A stretch of 18,912 nucleotides of DNA from JALFST01 sp022779285 (GCA_050313895.1 JBNPMI010000023.1); one strand, 5' to 3'. Positions 8,804-15,656 are shown, numbered from the stretch's first letter. The notes: generated by a model not told the origin, from the letters alone. Numbers and translations are program-made.

Positions 8804-8838
8804 AAAAGGTTCCGACATCTGTCGGAACCCTTTTTTTT
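8804..8838 (+). terminator. Rho-independent terminator after HU
   Basis: GGTTCCGAC at 8808-8816 pairs with GTCGGAACC at 8821-8829 around ATCT. It is preceded by four A and followed by C and eight T. Confidence 0.93.
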
Positions 8839-8841
8839 ATC

Positions 8842-8868
8842 AAAAAAACCGGCTTATGGCCGGCTTTT
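8842..8868 (-). terminator. Rho-independent terminator after the Hsp20 gene
   Basis: CCGGC at 8849-8853 pairs with GCCGG at 8859-8863. Read on the minus strand, the stem is followed by seven T, so it ends the hsp20 transcript about 45 bases past its stop codon. On the plus strand it also gives a T-rich tail, making a back-to-back pair with the HU terminator. Confidence 0.85.
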
Positions 8869-8912
8869 TGAATCATGTGCATTTAGAATTTGAATTCATG
8901 AAAGAGAGAGCA

Positions 8913-9344
8913 TTACTGAATTTTGATAGAACGCTTTTTCACCGCTTCCTCTTGAATGGGGAGAGTCACTATCAGAACGCCGTCCTCAAGCTTTGCCTGA
9001 ATCCGGTCCTCTTCCACATCGCCGACAGAAATGCTGCGGGAGGTATTGATCACCCTGCGCTCGCGATGCAGGTAATTTGTCTCCTCATTCTTTTCTTCAT
9101 GATTTTCTTCCATTTGAACCCCGATGGTCAAAACTCCGTCCTCGACTTCCAGTTGGATATTTTCTTTTTTCACGCCGGGAAGATCTGCTTTTACAATATA
9201 CTCCCGATCCGTTTTTTGTACATCAACCTTGAAGGAATCCGCCCATCCATTTTCATATGTGGACTTAAAGAAGCTGTCAATCAGATCTCCCATTGTTGCA
9301 TACGGTTTTGCCATACGATTTTCATAATACGGTACCAGTTTCAT
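8913..9344 (-). CDS. Hsp20 family small heat-shock protein
   Basis: A 143-residue alpha-crystallin-type holdase that binds unfolding proteins without ATP. The crystallin domain runs from about 38 (SFKVDVQKTDREYIVKADLP) to the C-terminal GVLIVTLP near 127. In between are GVKKENIQLEVEDGVLTI and a charged loop rich in E and N. The ATG at 9342-9344 follows AAGGAG by 6 bases; an upstream in-frame ATG lies before this ribosome binding site and is rejected. Expression should be heat-inducible: a near-consensus promoter and a perfect CIRCE operator lie directly upstream, implying control by the HrcA repressor (not in the window). Confidence 0.95.
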   Translation of the reverse strand: MKLVPYYENRMAKPYATMGDLIDSFFKSTYENGWADSFKVDVQKTDREYIVKADLPGVKKENIQLEVEDGVLTIGVQMEENHEEKNEETNYLHRERRVINTSRSISVGDVEEDRIQAKLEDGVLIVTLPIQEEAVKKRSIKIQ

Positions 9345-9392
9345 AATTAACTCCTTTCCACAAGGCTTTACCATCTCTGACCTTGTGATTTT

Positions 9393-9420
9393 ATTATACC
9401 ATCTTTGACTTTTATGTCAA
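9393..9420 (-). promoter_or_regulatory. Promoter of hsp20
   Basis: On the minus strand TTGACA (complement at 9415-9420), a 16-base spacer and TATAAT (complement at 9393-9398) preceded by TGG form an almost perfect sigma-A promoter with an extended -10. Confidence 0.9.
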
Positions 9421-9427
9421 GACTTTT

Positions 9428-9454
9428 TTAGCACTCTAATGATTAGAGTGCTAA
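9428..9454. promoter_or_regulatory. CIRCE operator (HrcA binding site)
   Basis: TTAGCACTC at 9428-9436, a 9-base spacer and GAGTGCTAA at 9446-9454 match the CIRCE consensus exactly. The spacer TAATGATTA is itself palindromic apart from its centre. The operator lies 7 bases upstream of the hsp20 -35 box and 5 bases upstream of a candidate promoter on the other strand. It is the known binding site of HrcA, the repressor of class I heat-shock genes. Confidence 0.97.
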
Positions 9455-9459
9455 AATGA

Positions 9460-9489
9460 TTGAACTGGTGTTTTTCGGTTACAAATAAT
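9460..9489 (+). promoter_or_regulatory. Candidate divergent promoter of the DtxR-type gene
   Basis: TTGAAC at 9460-9465, an 18-base spacer and AATAAT at 9484-9489 (each five of six consensus bases) lie about 95 bases upstream of the regulator. The -35 box nearly touches CIRCE. Confidence 0.5.
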
Positions 9490-9582
9490 ACAATGAAACA
9501 TAAGGAATGAAGGCCCCTATGCTACGGGAATTCTGCATTTCTGCAGCTATCAATACATTTCTGAAAGTATGAAGGAGATATT

Positions 9583-9963
9583 ATGCATAATATTCATGAT
9601 TCCGTTGAAAATTATTTAGAGGCGATTGTCGTGCTCGAGCGTTCCTTAGGTATGGTTCGTTCTGTAGATCTTGCCAATCACTTGAACATCAGCCGAGCTT
9701 CCGTAAGCAATGCAATCAAGAAAATGGAGGCGGATGGCCAGGTGACTATGGGTGAGGGCGGAGCACTTCTTCTTTCAGAGGAAGGAAGACGCATCGGCCG
9801 CGAGATTGATGAAAGACATCAGACGGTAAAGGGTCTGTTGATTCACATCGGGGTTTCTGAGGAAAATGCGGAAAATGATGCCTGCCGTATTGAGCATGCC
9901 ATTTCTGCGGAAACCTTTGATCGCATTAAAGAGCTTTTAAAGAAGGCCGGCAAGGAAAAGTAA
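9583..9963 (+). CDS. DtxR/MntR-family metal-dependent transcriptional regulator
   Basis: A 126-residue repressor of the DtxR/MntR type, which binds DNA when loaded with iron or manganese. Residues 1-70 form the winged helix (VRSVDLANHLNISRASVSNA is the recognition region) and 75-126 the dimerization and metal-binding part. Ligand positions visible by alignment are Glu13, His79, Cys101, Glu104 and His105 (DACRIEHAIS); the Cys matches DtxR, where MntR has Glu. The position equivalent to Met10 of DtxR or Asp8 of MntR is Asn10. There is no C-terminal SH3-like domain, which is usual for the short clostridial members. GAAGGAG lies just before the ATG. Its stop overlaps the rsmE start (TAATG). Which metal it senses cannot be decided from the sequence. 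Confidence 0.9.
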   Translation: MHNIHDSVENYLEAIVVLERSLGMVRSVDLANHLNISRASVSNAIKKMEADGQVTMGEGGALLLSEEGRRIGREIDERHQTVKGLLIHIGVSEENAENDACRIEHAISAETFDRIKELLKKAGKEK

Positions 9964-10712
9964 TGCAACAGTTTTTTACAGATGAAAAAATTCGAATCGG
10001 GAAGCCTTATACGCTTCCCGATTCTGTTGTTTTTCAATTACAAAGAGTTCTGCGGTATCGCGGCGGCGAAACGATTCGGCTTGTCGATGCCGAGGGGCAG
10101 GTGTTTTTCGCGAGGGTGGAATGGAAAAAGCGGGGCGGTGAGGCCGTGGCCTTTGAAAGTCCGGATGAGCATCGGGAGCTTTCCGTTCCCGTTACGCTTG
10201 CTTTGGCTCCGATCAAGAGAGATCGGTGGGAATGGGCTTTACAAAAAACGACCGAGCTGGGTGTGCAAAAAATAGTGCCGCTGGTCACGCACTATACCAA
10301 TTCTCCGGAGCATTTTACGAAAAATCGGCGAGAAAGGGAGGAGCGTATTATACGAGAGGCGGCGGAGCAGAGTGAGAGACATCGAATTCCGGAGCTTTGT
10401 GCTGCAGTGTGTATGGAGGATTTCATAAGACAAGGCCATGCGGAGAGCTTCCGCATTCTTTGCGCCGAGCGGCGTGAAAAAAACGTACCCACACTTTCCT
10501 CCCTTTTCTCGGAAACGGATTTTCATAAATATTCTGCTGTCGAGATTCTCATCGGTCCGGAGGGCGGGTTTACCGATGAGGAGGTGGAAACGGCGGTGGA
10601 ATCAGGTGTACAGGCGGTTTCTTTGGGGCCTCGGATACTTCGTGCGGAAACTGCGGCCATGCTTGCCTGTGGGATGATCGCACAACATCTTGAAGCGGTT
10701 ATGCTAAAATAA
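9963..10712 (+). CDS. rsmE: 16S rRNA m3U1498 methyltransferase
   Basis: RsmE methylates N3 of U1498 in 16S rRNA with S-adenosylmethionine; it is a SPOUT-class knotted methyltransferase. The 249-residue length is normal. An N-terminal PUA-like domain (MQQFFTDEKI to about 70) is followed by the SPOUT domain with KTTELGVQKIVPL (95-107), EAAEQSERHRIPEL (132-145), ILIGPEGGF (195-203) and SLGPRILRAETA (220-231), all diagnostic. The start overlaps the stop of the upstream regulator by one base, with AAGGA 6 bases before, so the two are translationally coupled. A strong hairpin followed by a T-rich stretch sits within codons 11-21. Confidence 0.96.
   Translation: MQQFFTDEKIRIGKPYTLPDSVVFQLQRVLRYRGGETIRLVDAEGQVFFARVEWKKRGGEAVAFESPDEHRELSVPVTLALAPIKRDRWEWALQKTTELGVQKIVPLVTHYTNSPEHFTKNRREREERIIREAAEQSERHRIPELCAAVCMEDFIRQGHAESFRILCAERREKNVPTLSSLFSETDFHKYSAVEILIGPEGGFTDEEVETAVESGVQAVSLGPRILRAETAAMLACGMIAQHLEAVMLK
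9994..10030 (+). promoter_or_regulatory. Terminator-like hairpin inside the start of rsmE
   Basis: GAATCGGGAAGC at 9994-10005 pairs perfectly with 10013-10024 around a 7-base loop, followed by TGTTGTTTTT. It has the form of an intrinsic terminator but lies in the rsmE reading frame, where it encodes ordinary residues (RIGKPYTLPDS). Confidence 0.55.
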
Positions 10713-10727
10713 ATCATAATTTTATGG

Positions 10728-10781
10728 ATCATGCTTTATGGATTCGGATGCATTCATTGAGAAAGGCATCAAAAGCATGAT
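10728..10781 (+). promoter_or_regulatory. Long hairpin in the guaA leader
   Basis: ATCATGCTTT at 10728-10737 is the exact reverse complement of 10772-10781. Within the 34-base loop, GATGC (10747-10751) pairs with GCATC (10766-10770). The structure ends 5 bases before the guaA Shine-Dalgarno sequence. It does not match the purine riboswitch, and no U-run follows. Confidence 0.5.
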
Positions 10782-10798
10782 GGATGAAAGGAGACAGA

Positions 10799-12349
10799 AT
10801 GAGTCAGATCGATCAACTGCATCAGGAAAAGGTGGTTATTATTGATTTTGGCGGACAGTATAAGCAGCTTATTGGTCGAAGGGTGCGCGAGTGCAATGTA
10901 TATTGCGAAATCAAGCCCTATACGATTACTGCACGTGAGGTGAAAGAGGCAGGATTTCAGGCGATAATTTTGACGGGCGGTCCGGATTCTGTATATGTGG
11001 AGGGTGCGCCGCAGCTGGATCCGGAGATTTTGAACCTGGGTCTTCCTATTTTAGGAATTTGCTATGGTGCGCAATGGATTGCATATGCTTCCGGAGGAAA
11101 GGTGCAGTCAGCGGGAAAAGCGGAGTTTGGAAAAACGAGAATCGAGCTGAAAAAAGACTCTCCTTTCTTTGAGAACATTCCGGCGGACAATATCGTTTGG
11201 ATGAGCCATAATGATCAGGTGGTTGAGCTGGCAGACGGATATGAGATTCTGGCAAGCTCTTCGACTTGTCCGGTAGCGGCTTATGCCAATGCCGCCAAGA
11301 ATATCTACGGCACGCAATTTCATTTGGAGGTCGAGCACACGGAGTACGGACGCCAATTTCTACGCAATTTTCTTTATTCGATCTGCGGATTTCACGGCAG
11401 ATGGGTGATGAAGGATTTTGCGGAGCACGCCATTGAAGAAATTAAGAAAACGGTCGGCGACGGAAAAGCCCTCTGTGCCTTCTCCGGAGGCGTTGATTCC
11501 TCCGTTGCGGCGCTTTTGGTGCACAAGGCCATCGGACGCAACCTCACCTGTATTTTTGTGGATCACGGTCTCTTAAGAAAAAATGAAGGGGATCTTGTCG
11601 AAAAGGTCTTTGGCCAGCAATTCGGTATGAAATTGATCCGTGTTAATGCGCAGGAGCGCTTTCTGAAAAAATTGGCAGGAGTTACCGAGCCGGAAAAGAA
11701 GAGAAAAATTATTGGCGAGGAATTCATCCGTGTCTTTGAAGAAGAGGCGGAAAAACTCGGTCATGTGGATTATTTGGTGCAGGGCACCATTTATCCTGAT
11801 GTTATTGAGTCGGGTGTAGGGGGAGCTGTCATCAAGTCCCATCATAACGTGGGGGGACTTCCGGAGGACGTGGATTTCCGGGGGCTGATTGAGCCGCTTC
11901 GAGAGCTTTTTAAGGATGAGGTACGTGCGGTCGGCAGACAGCTGGGCATTCCTGAAAAACTCGTACAGCGTCAGCCATTTCCGGGTCCCGGGCTTGCCGT
12001 ACGCATTTTAGGAGAGATTACTGCCGAAAAAACCTACATTCTACAGGATGCAGATGCAATTTGGCGTGAAGAGATTGATCGCGCAGGATTGGCAGGCTCT
12101 ATCGGTCAGTATTTTGCGGTATTGACGAATATGCAAACGGTCGGAGTCATGGGCGATGCACGCACCTATAATTATGTGTTGGCCCTTCGTGCGGTTACCA
12201 CCGTTGATTTTATGACGGCGGAATGGGCACAAATTCCCTACGAGGTTTTAGGCCGCACATCAAATCGAATCGTCAATGAGGTGAAAGGGATCAGTCGCAT
12301 CGTATATGATGTGACGGGGAAACCGCCGGCTACGATTGAGTGGGAGTAG
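10799..12349 (+). CDS. guaA: GMP synthase (glutamine-hydrolysing)
   Basis: Catalyses the last step of GMP synthesis: XMP, ATP and glutamine to GMP. The 516-residue protein is of usual length. The class I glutaminase domain has Cys88 in GICYG and His175/Glu177 in QFHLEVEHTEYG; the family normally has Pro where Leu176 stands. The ATP pyrophosphatase domain has the P-loop SGGVDSS at 229-235, and the C-terminal dimerization domain has QPFPGPGLAVRILGEIT and ends PATIEWE. The ATG at 10799 is chosen because AAAGGAG lies 5 bases upstream; an in-frame ATG at 10784 precedes that site. A weak promoter (TTGAAG 10690, CATAAT 10715, spacing 19) may lie in the rsmE tail. Accessory DNA begins just past its terminator. 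Confidence 0.97.
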   Translation: MSQIDQLHQEKVVIIDFGGQYKQLIGRRVRECNVYCEIKPYTITAREVKEAGFQAIILTGGPDSVYVEGAPQLDPEILNLGLPILGICYGAQWIAYASGGKVQSAGKAEFGKTRIELKKDSPFFENIPADNIVWMSHNDQVVELADGYEILASSSTCPVAAYANAAKNIYGTQFHLEVEHTEYGRQFLRNFLYSICGFHGRWVMKDFAEHAIEEIKKTVGDGKALCAFSGGVDSSVAALLVHKAIGRNLTCIFVDHGLLRKNEGDLVEKVFGQQFGMKLIRVNAQERFLKKLAGVTEPEKKRKIIGEEFIRVFEEEAEKLGHVDYLVQGTIYPDVIESGVGGAVIKSHHNVGGLPEDVDFRGLIEPLRELFKDEVRAVGRQLGIPEKLVQRQPFPGPGLAVRILGEITAEKTYILQDADAIWREEIDRAGLAGSIGQYFAVLTNMQTVGVMGDARTYNYVLALRAVTTVDFMTAEWAQIPYEVLGRTSNRIVNEVKGISRIVYDVTGKPPATIEWE

Positions 12350-12363
12350 TTTCACACCTACAA

Positions 12364-12390
12364 AAAAGCCTGTAAATATAGGCTTTTCGC
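12364..12390 (+). terminator. Rho-independent terminator after guaA
   Basis: AAAAGCCT at 12364-12371 pairs with AGGCTTTT at 12380-12387 around an 8-base A/T loop. The U tract is short and belongs to the stem, so efficiency may be moderate. Confidence 0.7.
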
Positions 12391-12410
12391 CATTTAAAAG
12401 TCCTCTGTAG

Positions 12411-12602
12411 CAACAAAAAGGAAATCAACTTTTGGAACAGGATGCTTGGAAAGAAGCATTCTCAATGCAGATTGAAAAAGAGCATTCAGTTAAAGGACTA
12501 TTTGCTGACGATTACAAAATAATCGGATTCCCATTCTTTAATAAAGCCAATAGGATAACAGATTTCAATGAAGCTATCGACAGGTGGATAGAAACGCTTT
12601 GA
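12411..12602 (+). pseudogene. C-terminal remnant of an unidentified gene
   Basis: A reading frame of 63 codons is open from just after a TAG at 12408 to a TGA at 12600-12602. It has no start codon until an internal ATG and no ribosome binding site. The peptide looks like a genuine protein tail: it contains LLEQDAWKEAFSMQIEKEH, then DDYKIIGFPFF, and ends ITDFNEAIDRWIETL. I do not recognise the family. It stops 29 bases before the HEPN gene, in the same direction and with the same AT-rich composition, so the two were probably neighbours in one operon before the front of this gene was lost at the junction with the guaA region. Confidence 0.5.
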
Positions 12603-12631
12603 TTTAGTAAATATGCGAAGGTGGTGAAAAA

Positions 12632-13996
12632 ATGCTTCTTGATGTTATGTTCATCCATAAAGAAGAAAATAATGATATTGATTTATTTAAGCGAACTTTT
12701 CAGAAATTAATGTCGTTTGAGCAAAAGAGCTTATGCTTGGATGATTTGGTATTTAATTATAGTATCCAGAAATCAGAAGCACAAAAAAGCATAAGACTAA
12801 AAGTTGCTACATTAGAAGGTAGAAGCACAAAAAAGGAAGCTGATAATATAACGGCTTTAAAGAATGCATTAACAAAGGGAAAACATAGAAGTGACTACCA
12901 TATCGTATTTACTTATGATGGAGCTTCAGAGTACTATTGCAATAAGTTGTCCAGATTTATGTCTGTTTTTGAAAGAAAACTAAGGCAATTTATATACCTC
13001 AATGTTTTAGATACCTATGGAAAGGAGTGGGTTAAAGCAACATTAACGGATGAAATTCAAACGGAAGTTAGTAGAAATGAAAGGAACAAGAATCGCCATA
13101 TTGAAATGGCGTTGGATTGCTTTACTTTTCAAGATTACACTCGTTATTTGTTTAGCAAACGGAGCGAGAAAGACCCTGACGATGTAATTAAAGAAGCAGT
13201 AAACATACTGGAAGGTGGCATTGAGTCTAACGTAGAAATTATAGATATATTGAAAAAAGGCGAAAAACTGTCTTTATGGGATAAGCTATTTAAGGGGTTT
13301 GATATAGATTTTACTGAAGATGAAATCAATAGGCTTAGAGAAATCAGAAACGATATAATGCACAACAAGGAAATATCAGATTTAGAGTTTGTTGAATATA
13401 AGAAATTACTTAGAAGTAGCATTAAAAAATTAGATGAGGGTATTTCCAATGCTGAGTGGCAAAAATATTCACCTGATGTAAATATTGCAGATGTTCTATA
13501 TTCTCTTAGTGAAACAATGCAATCTATGAAGATAATTAGCAAGGCTGTTGTTGAATCTCTTTCTCTGGCATTGAGTGAAATTCAAAAAATGTCTCAGAAA
13601 CTTGCCGAGTCGGTAAGTACTACTGGATTATCTGAAATTACAAAGAATTTCAATGTAATGTTAAAAAAGTCATATGCTGATATTGCTTCTTCGAATGCAA
13701 AAGCGATTAGTGAAAACATTGCTACATTACAAAGAAGTATAGTCTCGTCTCGTTTAGAAGCCTTCAAAGGAATGCAAGCATCTTTAGCTAACATTTCAAT
13801 GCCAAGATTGAAAAATACAGAGTATTTGAATTTAGGGTTAAGAGACTATCTTAGTTCAATTCCAAATTATGAAATAAAGCCGTTTGCTCAAAATCTTCTA
13901 AATAGTGGTAACTTAGAGTTTTCGTCACAATTAGAAAATGAAGATGATACATTTAAATTTACAGATGGTTCGGATAAGGAAAGAGATGGAGAATAG
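12632..13996 (+). CDS. HEPN-domain protein (Swt1-type), candidate RNase toxin or defence protein
   Basis: A 454-residue protein with no signal peptide or membrane segment. Residues about 105-250 look like a Swt1-type HEPN domain: a helix FMSVFERKLRQFIYLNVLD, then YGKEW, a middle segment ending SLWDKLF (214-220), and LREIRNDIMHNKEIS with the Rx4H catalytic motif (Arg239, Asn240, His244). HEPN proteins with this motif are often metal-independent RNases in abortive infection, toxin-antitoxin or RNA-decay systems. Residues 1-100 are of unknown fold (ends DYHIVFTYDGASEYY). Residues about 270-400 are helical and Ser/Lys/Glu-rich, perhaps coiled coil. GGTGG lies about 7 bases before the ATG. It is AT-rich, unlike guaA, and ends tail to tail with the relaxase remnant. 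The activity is inferred from the motif only. Confidence 0.7.
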   Translation: MLLDVMFIHKEENNDIDLFKRTFQKLMSFEQKSLCLDDLVFNYSIQKSEAQKSIRLKVATLEGRSTKKEADNITALKNALTKGKHRSDYHIVFTYDGASEYYCNKLSRFMSVFERKLRQFIYLNVLDTYGKEWVKATLTDEIQTEVSRNERNKNRHIEMALDCFTFQDYTRYLFSKRSEKDPDDVIKEAVNILEGGIESNVEIIDILKKGEKLSLWDKLFKGFDIDFTEDEINRLREIRNDIMHNKEISDLEFVEYKKLLRSSIKKLDEGISNAEWQKYSPDVNIADVLYSLSETMQSMKIISKAVVESLSLALSEIQKMSQKLAESVSTTGLSEITKNFNVMLKKSYADIASSNAKAISENIATLQRSIVSSRLEAFKGMQASLANISMPRLKNTEYLNLGLRDYLSSIPNYEIKPFAQNLLNSGNLEFSSQLENEDDTFKFTDGSDKERDGE

Positions 13997-14014
13997 TTTC
14001 TACCTCTCCATCTC
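13983..14014. repeat. Inverted repeat over the convergent ends of the HEPN and relaxase genes
   Basis: GAGATGGAGA at 13983-13992 is the exact reverse complement of 14005-14014, and flanking GGAA/TTCC extend the pairing with a bulge. Both stop codons (13994-13996 plus, 14000-14002 minus) lie in the loop. It can form an RNA hairpin from either side, but no U-run follows. Confidence 0.6.
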
Positions 14015-15264
14015 CTTCCCCATATATTTCTCGTAGTTTTTCCTAATTTGATATAACTCGGTCATTTCGGATTTTGACGAAGAATACTCTTGCATAAGGG
14101 TATTCTTTTTTTGCTCAGTTTTTCAAGCTCCTCAAAAATCTGATTGGAATTTGGCATTTTAGAGTACGATTTTTTAAGGTCGGCAAGGGCTTTTTCATAC
14201 AAGAGAATTTCTGCTTTGTGTTCACCGGCAAAGGCTTTGTCGGTCTGTTCTTTTTTATAAGCCTGATAAATTTGGCGGTATTTTGTCACGGTATGGACTT
14301 GTTCCATAGTGGTGGAAAGGGTGGCTATCTTCTCGTCAAGCACCTTGATTTCTTCTTGTAGACTTTGCCTTTTATCAGCACTTTTTTTAATAAAATCATC
14401 AAGCTGAGCAAGAGACTTAAAGCCTTTTTCACGCATCAAAATAACGGTATCTGAAGCTACTTGCAGGTTGTGTTTGGTAGCCCAGAACTCATATCCCTTG
14501 CTTGTTTGTACCTTTTCATTGTTCGCAATGTCGATGATATTTCCGACACGCTTTTTAACGGTGAATGTTTTTTGATTGGCATTTTCTGTGATTCTTTCCT
14601 TGAGTCTTTCTTCCGTATAATCTTCTCCGATAGTCTTTGCCCTTGTAAATCTTTCCTTGTCTTTATGCTTAAAAGCGATGTGCTTGCCGTATTTGATTTC
14701 ATATCCAAGATTCGCCATCTTCTTTAAGAATTCGTCCCAGTCTTTAGACTGTTTTATCATCCTGTCAATGTCAAATTGGAGCCTACTTTTCCAAGAATTT
14801 CCCTTCTTAGCTTGCTCATTTTCATACCAAGACTTGCCGTTCGTCTTATACTTTTTCTTAAATCTTTCGTAGTATTCGTCAATGACAGAGAGGTTATTCT
14901 CTTTGCAGAGTTTATCGCTTTGATAGCGGATTTGGTGGTAGCTTCTTTTGTTGGACTGATAGCATTTCCCTGTTGCCATATTGACGTTGTTAAAGATGAT
15001 ATGGTTGTGAATATGCCCTTTGTCGATGTGGGTGGAGAGGATAAGTTCATACTCGTCTTTGAGTATTCTTTTGCACAGCTTCAGTCCGATTTTGTGAGCC
15101 ATTTCGGGTTTGGTTTCGCCCGGCAAGAACGACTGAATAGGATGCCTTGCAAGCACAGAACCTCTTACATGATGTTCTTCTCTTTGCTTTAAAAATTGCG
15201 TATGAGCGGAAGCGGTGTGGTATTTATTTGTGCTTATTAGGATTTTCTCATCTGTTTTTTTATA
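14000..15264 (-). pseudogene. Relaxase (MobA/VirD2-type mobilization nuclease), broken
   Basis: Homologous to relaxases of clostridial conjugative and mobilizable elements, which nick oriT and pilot the DNA strand. The metal-binding motif HIDKGHIHNHIIFNNV and the preceding QSFLPGE are intact, as are YGKHIAFKHKDKERF and the long helical C-terminal part. The reading frame is damaged. At the 5' side the frame is open only from 15264, with relaxase-like sequence from KTDEKILIS, but it has no start codon, and the N-terminal part with the catalytic Tyr region is absent; a GTG at 15156 is the only possible late start. At the 3' side a run of seven A (near 14105) shifts the frame to a premature stop at 14062; the other frame continues NTLMQEYSSSKSEM to a natural end at 14000. 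Not likely to be functional. Confidence 0.85.
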
Positions 15265-15497
15265 TCATTTATGTCATCGTTATAGATAACGCCTGTAGAA
15301 TTAACTCGTTTTGCAATCTGATTGATATTGTTCGTAACGTTATAAAGCAGTCCCTGTAAATCTGCAAAGGGCTATAAATCTACCTGATAAATTTCTTTTT
15401 CAAGAACGCATCGCCTTAGAAAATGGCTCATAGTTTTACACTTAGCAAGCTTCATCTTCTTTTTTTCAATAAGTGTCTGTATACTTACTGTGCTTGC
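15237..15497 (-). pseudogene. mobC remnant (mobilization accessory protein)
   Basis: MobC proteins bind oriT beside the relaxase. In one minus-strand frame the sequence reads MKLAKCKTMSHFLRR, then EKEIYQVDL, a TAG stop, then PFADLQGLLYNVTNNINQIA and KRVNSTGVIYNDDINDIKK, ending at a TAA at 15237-15239. The segment NINQIAKRVNSTG is the signature of the MobC C-terminal domain. The in-frame TAG (about codon 40 of the visible part) and the lack of a ribbon-helix-helix N-terminus show that it is decayed. Its 3' end runs into the relaxase remnant at a run of seven A (about 15254-15260), where the relaxase N-terminus is missing, so a deletion probably fused the two. Confidence 0.75.
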
Positions 15498-15656
15498 TCA
15501 TATACTGATGACATAAGAACAGCCTTAAGCATAAATTAAATTCATAGTAATATAGCATTATTTTTGGATGAATTTATTAAGTTTTAAATAAAAATAGATT
15601 TTAATTCATCGATTATTGGAAACTTCAGGATCTCAAAATATTAAGGAGTAATTTAA
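15498..15656. other. AT-rich region upstream of the serine recombinase, possible recombination site
   Basis: No gene is visible. Three copies of AATTCAT occur: 15539-15545 and 15603-15609 on the plus strand, and 15568-15574 on the minus strand. The first lies in an 11-base word, ATTCATAGTAA, that recurs after the recombinase gene at 16291-16301. Resolvases commonly act at sites just upstream of their own gene, so this may be the res site. Confidence 0.3.

Noticed and set aside
10713..10798. Purine riboswitch before guaA
   Set aside because: The region is only 86 bases and lacks the conserved junction sequences; the hairpin there has a different shape.
14461..15359. Several plus-strand frames of 70-138 codons
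   Set aside because: They are antisense to the relaxase and mobC remnants, hydrophobic as complements of lysine-rich frames tend to be, and lack ribosome binding sites.
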